The position numbers and the translations under genes are program-made. The notes under the pieces were generated by a model that saw only the letters and a program-made list of their open reading frames with translations, was not told the origin of the DNA and searched no databases. Shown here piece by piece: positions 11,480 to 20,799 of a stretch of DNA of 64,000 bases (its first letter is position 1; the number at the start of each line of letters is the position of its first letter). Origin of the DNA: Ochotona curzoniae (taxonomy: Eukaryota > Chordata > Mammalia > Lagomorpha > Ochotonidae); assembly GCF_017591425.1 (NCBI RefSeq), contig NW_024466218.1:12476001-12540000 (forward strand). The letters run 5' to 3'.

Positions 11480-11750
11480 GTTAAACCAAAGGTAAATTCT
11501 CAGCCGGCGGGGCAGCCCCTAGCAGGAGGATCGACACCGCGGAGCAGCCGCGGGAAATATTGATATTAGCCGACCTCTGGCGCCCGCCGCCCGCGGTGAA
11601 AATAGGACGAGGGGCCGATCAATTACCAAGCCATTAGGGGCGGGCAGCGGAGGGCGCGGGCACCGGCCCGGGCTCCCCAAACCGGCATCCCAGGGAAAGG
11701 TCGCCTTCACCACACAGAGCTCCCTGCGCCTGGGAGCGCCTCCCACCGGC
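11480..11750. promoter_or_regulatory. Secondary CpG-rich cluster in intron 1 with homeodomain-like motifs
   Basis: About 270 bases carry more than twenty CpGs (GCCGGCGGGG, CACCGCGGAG, GCGCCCGCCGCCCGCGG, GGCGCGGGCACCGGC). Interspersed are AT motifs: AAATATTGATATTAG, GATCAATTACC and GCCATTAGG. It lies about 38 kb downstream of the CELF4 start, far outside the main island, and is not a transposon I recognise. Alternatives are an alternative or antisense promoter, or a conserved enhancer that is unmethylated in the germ line. Confidence 0.5.
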
Positions 11751-12445
11751 GGTAGCCTGGTCCTCCTGTCCTCTTGGTCGGCCCGCTTCTTCCGTCTGCC
11801 GCATCTTGCCCTCCAGCCCTGACTTTCTTTTCTCCCCTTCTTCCTTTTGTTTGCCCCTACTTCCCTTTGGGTTTCCAACTGTCTCTCCCTTCCTCCGGAG
11901 CCGGCCACGCCTGGCTCCTGGTTCCCTTGGGAGTGCACTCTGGGGACTGCTGTCCTGGGCCTGGGGCAGCCAGGCAGGTTGGGGGCTTGCCCCGCCCTCA
12001 GACATCTCTGCCTTCCTTTTGGTAGGAACCAGCCCAAGGCCCACCTCCCAACTCACGACTTCTCAGAATCCTTCCGGTTTTCAGTTCACTGCATTTTGGC
12101 GGCACACAATAGCTCTGGTTTCACATTGGGACTGGCAGCCAGGCCTGGGAAGCCTGGCAGGTGCGCGTGGGGCAGGATGCAGCTTGTCTCCTCACAGGGA
12201 GCTGACCATTCCTGGGGACACCAGCAGTGAAGGAAGGGCTCCGATAGGCTCACTTGCTAGCTAACTGGTTCATGTGTCTAGAATACTTCCTAAAACGCCC
12301 TGAGTCTGTGTACAAGCAGGTGCATTCCATTCCTGAGCAGTTAAATGGATCAGATATGGACCTGGAGGAAGGAAACTATGCTCTTTCACTTTAAAGAAGG
12401 AATCTGCAGTTTGTAAAGCTTAAAATGTAGGAAAAGTACCTTCTG
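11750..12445. other. Unique GC-balanced sequence flanking the CpG cluster
   Basis: CpG density falls off here. No exon signature was recognised. The open frames of 127-172 codons overlap on both strands and have no domain. Confidence 0.5.
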
Positions 12446-12645
12446 GGGGCTGTTGCTGTGGTGTAGTGAGTTAACCGCCACTTCCTGGCATCCCATGTGA
12501 ACACTGGTTCTTTTACTTCCTGTTCAGCTCCCTGCTGATGTGCCTGGGAAAGCAGTGGAGGGTGGCCCAAATGTTTGGGCCTCTTCACCCACGTAAAGGA
12601 TATGGAAGATGCTCCTGGCTCCTGGCTTCGGACGGAGCAGCTCTG
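12446..12645 (+). mobile_element. CSINE 5' two-thirds, 3' end missing
   Basis: It starts with the element head 'gggggctgttgctgtggtgtagtgagttaaccgcc', then 'tggcatcccatgtgaacactggttc', 'cctgggaaagcagtggagggtggcccaaatgtttgggcc' and 'gctcctggctcctggcttcgga', and then leaves the consensus. The missing tail suggests later deletion rather than the 5' truncation seen elsewhere. From 12646 to 13140 unique sequence follows. Confidence 0.92.
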
Positions 12646-13142
12646 AAGGTTAGGCTTATTTGAATCATCAGAGGGAAGACCTTCCCCTCTGTCTGCCTGC
12701 CCCTCCCCTTTCTCTGGAACTCTACCTCTGTTTTTGGTTAATTTCACAAGATCCTTCCTCATCTTCAGGGAGCATTTGCTGTAGGTATGGTTGCCTGCAG
12801 GAGGGCTCATGGGCAGGGTCTGGGAATGGGCTGGAAATGGGCCCATCTTTCCTACTTATGGAATAGGAACCCTGGTGCAGGACTCAGAGAGGGCCAACTC
12901 ACTGGCAGGTGTACTCCGGTTGGAGCAGCGCCGTGACCTTGCAGTCCTGGAAGGAGGTGGAGTGGTGGGGTGTGCTTTCTCCTTTTAATTTCTGGAGCCA
13001 TAGTGGCACAGAAATGTCACCTGCCTGGCCAAGGCTAGACTGCTTCCTTTGATTTTAACTGGCAAACAACCCATCCAGAAGACACCACTTGCACTGCGTG
13101 GCTTTGGTCTCCCAGTGACCTGCTGGAGCCAGAAGGAATCTG

Positions 13143-13485
13143 TTAAAGATTTATTTGAAAAGCAGAGTCTCTCTCTCTCTGTCTCTGTCTGTCTCTCTCT
13201 CTCTCACACACACACAAACACACACACACACAGAACGCTTCTTTTCCATTGGTTTACTTCCCAAATGGCTGCAACAGCCAAAGCTGGACCAAGGCCAAAG
13301 CCAGCAACCCAAAACTCCAACTGGAATTGCCATGAGTTGCAGGGACACAAGCACTTGGGCTATTTTCTGCTGCTTTCCCAGGAATACTAGCAGGGAGCTG
13401 GATTGGAAGTGAAGCAGCTGAGACTCGAACCGGTGCTCTTAAGGGATGCCGGTGTGTTAACTTGCTGTGCCACAAGGCTTTAGGA
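13143..13485 (-). mobile_element. CSINE, full length, reverse orientation, with internal CT/CA expansion
   Basis: It begins with 'taaagatttatttgaaaagcagagt' (tail side), then an expanded (CT)n-(CA)n run at 13167-13233, 'cattggtttacttcccaaatggctgcaacagcc', 'ctagcagggagctggattggaagtgaagcagctgagactcgaaccggtgct' and 'tgctgtgccacaaggc'. The reverse complement of 'agactcgaaccgg' is the tRNA B-box GGTTCGAGTCT, confirming the tRNA origin. Confidence 0.95.
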
Positions 13486-13489
13486 TGTG

Positions 13490-15240
13490 AGTTTTCAAGG
13501 ATCTTAGTCCAAGCTCCGGGGTGGCTCACTTGGTGTCAGCAGAGTGGTTTTGTATGAATGATGCTTCCATAGGAGCATTGAAGGCCATATGCTGTAGAAC
13601 AGCCCCATTCACACCAACAGCTACTCTGGGATCACATCAGCCAGGCAAACCCTTGAACACCTTCCCACCAGACATTGACTCCTGAGTCCCGGGAAAAGGT
13701 GACACCAGAGCCTGGGCAATCTCTGGGAGAAGCTTTAGTGCTAAACAGATGGAATTTGAAGCCCACCCAGCCCCATTCCGTTCAGGTTATGATCCCCAGG
13801 GTCAGGTCAGGTCACCTGGCTGTAATGAGGGAGCCTGAGTTTGAAGGACCACTACCTGCTCTCCTCAGAAGGAACTCTGTTTCCTTATCTGTGAACCAGG
13901 GGGATGTCAGCTAGTGACTTATAACACCATTGCTTTACATAAGCCCTATATAGCATAGCATCACCTTAGCCAAACCCTCAACCCATCGCAATGGCTTTCC
14001 CACTTACCCAATACCCTTTGCAGGCAGATAAGTCAAATTACCTGCATACAACTGTCGTTATTCAGAGAAAATAGCACGTCCTGTGCTGTGTGGAGCTGAC
14101 CACAAGCCAAGGATGCTGCCTGTACTCCCTAATACCAGCTTAGTCACCATCAGCCGGGCCCGGGGCATGCTGGCCCCAGTCTTTCAGTTCTGACTGGCTG
14201 AGGCAGTGGAGATGCTCCTCCCAGTTAAGCCATTCCTGGAACTAGCTGAGTCCTCAGGCCCCCTTTTCATTGACTCTCCATTGCCCTAGAAAAGGAAATG
14301 TCTTTCCCAAGGTCTTGGGTTCCTCATGCTTCCTGTGCTGTGGTTTCCACCCCACAACAGCACATGGAACAGAGAACATTCGGGAAACTACCTGGGTAGG
14401 AGCCTGGCCTTGCTGAGCCAGAACATCAAGCCATGCTCAGAAACAGACCTGATGTTTCACTGGGCTTCCAAGGGGTTGGCAAGACAAGATGAGGAGGAGG
14501 CTGGGGCAGCGGGGAGGGGGCATGCTGGTTTTGCAGGCCTAGGGAAGGGGAGAGGGTGGGATGAGACGTTTCCCATTGTCATGTCCAGTGCACACCTTGC
14601 TGTGATTCCTGTCCACTCTCCAGCGAGAGGCCCTTGACCACGGAACCTTAGACGGTTCTCCTGTGACCCTCTGTGGGTTTATAAACTGCAAAACTTTGGC
14701 ACTTGGTTTTAACCTGCCCCAGGGTGCTTGTTAAGTCTTTTCAGAGTTCATTCTTGATTCCCGACTGGGTTTGCAGTTCTTTTAGGTGAGGAGAACTCCC
14801 AGGTTCCAGCAGTTCCAACACACAACAGGTACTAGGTCGATGCTTCCAGTAAAATTGAGAGGGTCCTAATGGCGCAGGTAGCTTGTCCAGCCTTCAGTAT
14901 GCAGGTGAGTGAGTGAGGCTGAGAACCGAGGGATCTGCTCAGGATCTTGTGTGTCAGGCGATGGTTTGGAACCCGAGTTTTGGCAAGAATGAAATCTTTT
15001 CTGATAAGATACAACTTTAGAAAGGAATCTGGGGAGACAGGAACTTCAAAAAAAGATTTGAGAGAAACTTCAGCTGAAGAACACTTCATTGTAATGAAAC
15101 AACCTCACTTAAAAGAGCTTATTTTCCAGGTAGAGTAGGACGTAGGCAACGTGTGTGTGCAAACACACAGACAATATCATGCAATGAAGCACAAAACTAG
15201 AGAGGAATCTTGGTGCCCGTCTGAGGGGCCCTTGTAAGAC
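13490..15240. other. Unique intronic sequence
   Basis: No gene or clear transposon. An overlapping array of GGTCA half-sites ending in a CACCTG E-box lies at 13799-13818. Purine-rich sequence with no repeat family lies around 14480-14570. Confidence 0.5.
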
Positions 15241-15244
15241 CAGG

Positions 15245-15570
15245 ACTGAATGAGAATGGGAGTATTACACAGCTGTTCAATGGAAGGATGTGGACTCCTC
15301 CGTGTGCTGATTGGGAAAGATCCAAGATGTGTCACAAAGCTGGAAAGGAAGATGCCTGGCAGTGTAAGGAGCACCTGCGGACTGCCATGACACAAAGGGT
15401 ATACCTGCGTGGACCTGCCTATGTTTGGTCTGACACTGGAAGAAGGCCTGGGAGGCTATACCTTTGGGAGTGTGGGAGGGAGTTTCAGCTGGGAGGGAAA
15501 CTTAAATCCCTTGAATATTCCCTTGCACACTTTACTGTGCACATTTGTTAATTTTATGATAATAAATATT
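15245..15570 (+). mobile_element. Ancient L1M-type LINE 3' end fragment
   Basis: The order of phrases follows the 3' terminus of old mammalian L1s: 'gagtattacacagctgttcaatgg', 'gtgtgctgattgggaaagatccaagatgtgtcac', 'tggaagaaggcctgggaggctatacc', then 'cccttgcacactttactgtgcacatttgttaattttatgataataaat'. The phrases are heavily diverged and the subfamily cannot be given. Confidence 0.6.
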
Positions 15571-15574
15571 GCAA

Positions 15575-17345
15575 TGCCATAGCCCCTAATTCTGCAACAT
15601 TTCCCTCTGTGGTGTTGCCGGCTGCCTCTTCTGTGGTTATTCTTTTGTCAATTGGTAACTCGGAGTATAATTGTCATAATTTCAAGTAGGCAATAAACAC
15701 CAGGCAAGCCATCTGCTTTCAGCTCATCTTCTATTTTTTAACACCTCCTCCCCACTCCCCCTCAAATTGCTGCTTTCTTAGTGTCCTGAGGCTCTGGGGT
15801 GGGACAAGCCAGGAGGAGGGGGTGGGTACAGAGCAGGGTTAAGAACCAGGTGCTCAAGTGTGGTGGGGCTTCAGTGTCCTCATCTGTGAGATGGGGTGAG
15901 TGGTTGTTGAGACCCATTCTTGGTCCCTGGGGAGTGCTGGGACAGCTGTCATTGGCCTTTTCCTCACATCCAGGAGCCTCTTTGAGGCCTAGGAGGGAAC
16001 AGGTGTGCCACCTGGATCCCAGTGCCCGTGAGGCTAAAGATACCAAGTCTGTCTGCAGGGATGGCGCTCAGCACACTGGGTCCCTGGCACAGAGGGGTCC
16101 TGGAGAAGCAGGCACACAAGGGCCCACCCAGACATCCCAGTGCCTGCACCCCCAGCTAGGAAACCAGGAGCAGAGTGGAAGCAGGCAGCCTGCAGAGAGA
16201 AAAGCGGTTCCAGCAGGTAAGCCAGTCTGCCTTCTCACAGGCAGAGAGAGTCCCCAGATCCAGGACTGGCTCTGCCTGCTGGGCCAGCCAGGGAGGACAT
16301 TTTTGAGGGACAAAATGGTGTGGGGGACTGGAGTCAGGACAGGAAGAACAACCAGCTGTGCTACTCAACAGCCACAAGAGCCTGGACTGGCATTTGAGTT
16401 CACTTTGTCTGAGATGGGCAGGTGGCTGGGCCTCATCCCTTGAGATTTTCCTTCTGTGAATCAAGCTGAGTGGGTGCCGGAGGAAGTACGCCAGACAGCC
16501 TGGGACCCAAGAAACGGCCGTGCACCTTCCTGTGGCCCATCGGGGAGTGGCTTCATACGGAACAGAGCCAACCACCTTTTGTTCCTGCGGCCCATGACAC
16601 ACTGCCTGTTATGTTGTCTCTGAAGATGAAGTCTGCCATGGATTGCAAAAAGCCAAGTCTGCGCATCTCCCTTGCAGCCATAGCCCAGCATCCCTTCCCT
16701 CCAGGGAAAGCATGCTCACCACCGTGAGTAATGTGACTAACTCAGGCTCCACCTACCGATGATCTCATAGATTTCTCGCTGCAATGACTATTTGATCACA
16801 GTCATAGGGGAAAGGCTGAGGAACCCCCTGGGGTCTTGCTGATCGGCCACCCAGACCCTCCGTCTAGCCCAGTGGTCAAACCCAGGCCTCCTTAGCTTGT
16901 GTGTGGCTGGGTCACCACCTGGTGCCATCGCCAATGGCAAAAGTGAGCACTTGTGCCCAGAGGACATGAGGCCACCCCAGCAAGTTCAACAAGGCCCCTA
17001 GGAATGGTGGGGTGTGTGGGTGGGGCTGTGTGAAGGATCCTGTGTCTCCCTACCCCTGCTCCCGCACCCAGCTCGGGGGCCAGGAGGCTGGGAGAAGCTG
17101 AGACGGGAGCTGTATCAGGGGCTGATGGCCCAGGGCTTACACCTGCTGGGGTGCATTGTGGGTGAGGAGCGCTCTTGTTTTCACTTACTTTCCCTTATTC
17201 ACCTCCTCCTCCTGTGACTCGGGACCTATTCAGGAGCTCATGTGCCCCCCTGGGAGTCTCTGTCTCAACACGCCTTTTTGGCCCTATTTCTAATCTTCTC
17301 TGGGTTTGGGATTAATAGACTTTTCCCTCATTTAGGATCAATAAG
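15575..17345. other. Unique intronic sequence with a MIR trace near 15840-15905
   Basis: A MIR-like phrase (CTTCAGTGTCCTCATCTGTGAG then ATGGGG, minus-strand element) is visible at about 15868-15900. A non-repetitive, moderately AT-rich patch with TTGTCAATTGG and ATAATTGTCATAATTTC lies at 15640-15740. The longest plus-strand frame here, 214 codons from 15799, has no domain and is interpreted as chance. Confidence 0.45.
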
Positions 17346-17348
17346 TGC

Positions 17349-17368
17349 AGAGAGAGAGAGAGAGAGAG
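17349..17368 (+). repeat. (AG)10 microsatellite
   Basis: Twenty bases of pure AG followed by a purine-rich A/G run to about 17395. It lies in otherwise unique sequence. Confidence 0.95.
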
Positions 17369-17749
17369 GTGGGGGAAAAGGAAGGAAAAAAAATCAACAG
17401 GATTAAAACAAAAAGAATCTGGTCTGGGGGGACAGGATCCTGACATTGCCAGTGGCCTCTTCAGAGCTGAGGTGACAGAGGCAAGTGGGGGTGGGGTTGA
17501 GGTCACAGGCTCAGGCCGGGGCAGGTGTTGGCCAGGTCCTGGCCTGAGCCTGTTTTCACAGACTTGCCATGTGCAGCCAGATACAGATTCAGGAGACTGC
17601 TGTCCAGCAGCGTGTCCGTAGGTCAGGAACCAGGTCCTCAAACCACCTCTGCTCCCCACCCCCCGGTCTCTGGGGCTCTGGAGGGCGGGGACTGACCTAC
17701 TGAGCCTGCCAAACTCAAGTCCCGGAACCCCAGTGTGTTTCTCCCTCTC

Positions 17750-17985
17750 TCAGTATTTCACAGAGCCTAATGGAAATTGCACATGTCCCCTTGACGAAGC
17801 AGCACGGGAAAACAAAAATAGCACCTTGCTGCTTTTAGCGAGAATCAGCTCCACTCCGTGTGGCTAACACTGGCTGCCGTGTGCCGATCTGCAGCTCTGA
17901 TTAGCCTTTGATTAATAAAAAATGGGCAAGGGAATCAATTATTTATTTAATAGCAGCAGTTTGTTTTAAAGGCAAAATCTTTAAG
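17750..17985. promoter_or_regulatory. Repeat-free AT-rich block with TCF-like and homeobox motifs
   Basis: It contains CTAATGGAAATTGC, TTAGCGAGAATCAG, CTCTGATTAGCCTTTGATTAATAAA (TAAT core next to the TCF/LEF-like CCTTTGATTA), GGAATCAATTATTTATTTAATAG and TTTGTTTTAAAG. CpGs survive (ACGAAG, CACGGG, AGCGAG, GCCGTG, GCCGAT). The unique sequence and motif density suggest a conserved enhancer. This is inferred, not shown. Confidence 0.4.
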
Positions 17986-17999
17986 AAAGGAGAGGTCTG

Positions 18000-20200
18000 G
18001 GATGGGGGTGGGGTGGGAGGGAGCTGCCGGGGTGTCTTTGGAGGTGACAAATTTGGGATTGGGGACATTGGAGGTGGAGTTGGTGATTTTTGATACCAGG
18101 CACCCAGAGGTTGCTCCTTCAGGGTGTTTAGGCTATGGGGTGCAACTGGGAGTGGTAGCATGACTCTAGCATAGTGTCCAGGATGGCCTGATGCTGGTCA
18201 ACATGGGGTCTCCTTGGTAAGTTTGGAGCCATCTCAAGCAAGGGCCTGAGCACGCAGCCCCTGGCTCAGTGTTTGCTGCCCACCCTGCCCAGCCTGGTTG
18301 AGCCATGCCCCACTTCCCTGTGCCTGTCTGCTTTCAACCTGTTGGACTGATCTTTGCATTTTATAGTCATATCCATTCACCAAGGCCAAAATGGAAGGAC
18401 ACCCTGCAAGGTGGCTCCCCAAGAAAGTCTCTCAGGAGACAGCCCTCCTTGCTCAGAGAATCCCTAGCATTTAAAACATGTTCCTGTGGCCGAATGGGGA
18501 CTGTGGCTTTGCACTGCAGTCCATTGTTGGGAGAGGATGGACTGCAAGGGACCCCAGCCCAGAACTCATAAAATGAGTATGGTGGGATGCATGCTATCTT
18601 TGGGGAAGACTGCACCCCCTTCCTGATGAGAGGATGGACCTTTAAAGGGATGCTACACCCTCTCTGGGGGAAGCCCAGGAAATGGATGCATCCAGGCACC
18701 TGTGACATGCAGTCAGGCACCTGGCTCTGGAATTTGACTTTTTAATTAGAATAAATTTTTGGAAGGTAAGGCAGAAAATAATAATAATAAAAAAATCCAG
18801 GCTCCTTGGGGTTCATTTTTCTGACAAAAAATAGATTGAGTCCATTGTCTATGAAAGATTGGCTCTGTATCCAAAATATATCCAAACTTTACAACTCTAT
18901 TCAAACTCACTTTCTCGCATGTCTGCTGGGATAAGAATTTCTGCTGCAGCGTGCCACAAGGCAGTTACGGATGGGGCACGAAGAAGAGGAAAGAGAAATT
19001 TGCGAAGGAGGATGGGCTGTGTTCCCAGGGTGTACATTCCCTGCTTTCAAGTTGCTGTCTTAAAAATGCCTGCTCTGGAAAGAGGGGTGTCGCACGATGA
19101 TTCAGGCAGCCACTCTTCCCTTCCAGTTCCATTATCTGGCCGTCCCTCACGGAAGTGAGATTTCCCGGAATATCTGGGTTGTTGCCACGACTGTCTTCTG
19201 AGCTTACTGGTGTGGGCGGCTACTTCCAGAGTGGAGGCTCTCCCTCCCAGCGAGCTGGCTGAGCTACCCCAGATTGCAGGCTGTTAAACTTCAGGGAGCT
19301 GCACAGCTGTAGGTGCACAGAGCCACACACTTGCTCATGCCCAAAGGACCCTGTCACATCGCTGAGATGCCAGGAGCTCATCTTCAGTTCCTCTTATGTG
19401 AGGTAGACTAGACGTGGGACAGCGTTCACTTAGCTTCACAAAGCCTCCTGGAGGTTCGTTCTTGTGCTTGCCTGCCAGTCGGGCAGGTGAGATGTGTTGG
19501 TGTCAGTGGGAGCCGGGGAGATGACCTGAATGGGGAAGGCTTTCAAATCCAGGGAATAAACCATCTGGTGGTAGCAGGGGGAGCTGGCTTTAAGAACATG
19601 TGGCGGCAGAGACCCCCAAGCTCTTAAAACAGACACACAGAAGGGCGACTGCTCACACAGCAGAAAGCTCCTTCTATTTCTAAATGGTTTCCTTATAAGG
19701 CTGTTCTGATGAGCAAACAGCGCATTTCAAATAGGATTCATTGTAAAAAAAAAAAAAAAGAAAGAAAAGAAAAAAAGATGACAGAAGAGAAGATAATAAC
19801 AATTTGCATTCACGATTGTGGGAGCAGCTCCTGTGAGAAGCAAGGCCCACCTGTATCTCTTCAAAGAGCCTACAAGTCCCTCTCCTGGAGGAAACAGGAG
19901 CTGCAGAGACGGAGCAGGCAGGGAGGGGGGCTCAAGTCTGAAGGCACTGCTGTGGCCAGACTTCTCCAGAGAGACCAGGACTCCCCGAGCAGGGCACAGG
20001 AGTACAGGTGGTCCAGGGCAGGGGGCGTGGCTTAGCTCCACAGGCCGGGTGGCCGCGGGACCCCCAGCTCAGTGGGGAGTGTGGTGGAGTGACCCCAAAG
20101 CCTGGAAGCTCAGCTGCTATCCAGACAGATCTGCTGACCTAGCTGGGCCTGTGGCCATGGCTGCCAGGCCCTGATGGGTTCCTCGCTCTCATTCGTTTCT
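18000..20200. other. Unique intronic sequence with an A-rich run at 19745-19778
   Basis: It contains A15 at 19745-19759 followed by GAAAGAAAAGAAAAAAAG. There is a short AAT repeat at 18778-18798, and G-rich sequence at 18000-18090. There is no gene signature. The A-run has no SINE body before it, so it is recorded as simple sequence only. Confidence 0.5.
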
Positions 20201-20204
20201 GACG

Positions 20205-20790
20205 GACTCCCGGGTATTGGCAATATTTGCCTTGTGGCATCCATGCCGCGTTTCCCGTATTCACATAGTTAAATTAGTTAGCTGGATAGAAACCTCGGAG
20301 ATGATGTATCTAGTTGTCAGTCGTGACTTGGTGCTAATGGCACTACAATTTGGTTACAGTCCGCATGGTCATCAATCATCAGCCCCCAGCAGGCTGCATC
20401 CTGGGGTCCTGGGGACAGGGGAGGGAGGCTGGCTCTGGCTGAAGGTGCCCAGCACCAATGCTGAGGGTCTCTCCCTTTGTCCGGGCAGGGCTCAGGCTGC
20501 TGTCCGTCAATGCCCACCAGGGCCACTGCCACCGGCCCTGTGCACCTTTGTTTATTAGCATCATGCTACTTATGCTAATAGCAGACCGTACACTATTTCT
20601 GAGCATTAACATCTGCTCCAAGCAGCAGACTTTCACTTACAGAAACTGATTTCAGCTCAGTCAAGCAGATAAACAGAGAAATCAAAGCAGGTGGCTCAAA
20701 GTGAAGGAGGAATTCTCAATTCCTGCATTCAACCGATGAACTTCACTAAAGCCATAATTAATATTCAGATAACTATATTCTGACACATAG
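20205..20790. promoter_or_regulatory. Two adjacent candidate conserved elements, second with a POU-like inverted repeat
   Basis: The left part (20205-20385) has TTGGCAATATTTGCC (NFI-like half-sites), GTTAAATTAGTTAGC and CATCAATCATCAG (PBX/MEIS-like), with CpGs kept. The right part (20540-20790) opens with CTTTGTTTATTAGCAT and holds a perfect inverted repeat, TATTAGCAT and ATGCTAATA. It continues with TAATTAATATTCAG and ATTTAAAGG-type motifs. No transposon was recognised. Confidence 0.45.
20553..20580. repeat. Perfect 9-bp inverted repeat TATTAGCAT / ATGCTAATA with 10-bp loop
   Basis: The arms are 20553-20561 and 20572-20580. The 10-base spacer itself contains a further ATGCTA (20563-20568). 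ATGCTAAT is one base from the POU octamer. The arrangement fits cooperative binding of dimeric POU or homeodomain proteins better than an RNA hairpin. Confidence 0.75.
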
Positions 20791-20799
20791 AATAAACAA

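Noticed and set aside
15799..16443. Plus-strand frame of 214 codons
   Set aside because: No protein family recognised, overlapping minus-strand frames of similar quality, a MIR trace inside, and it lies in the CELF4 intron on the antisense strand.
19745..19778. A-rich run as a retroposon tail
   Set aside because: No SINE, LINE or processed gene body precedes it on either side, so it is listed only as simple sequence.
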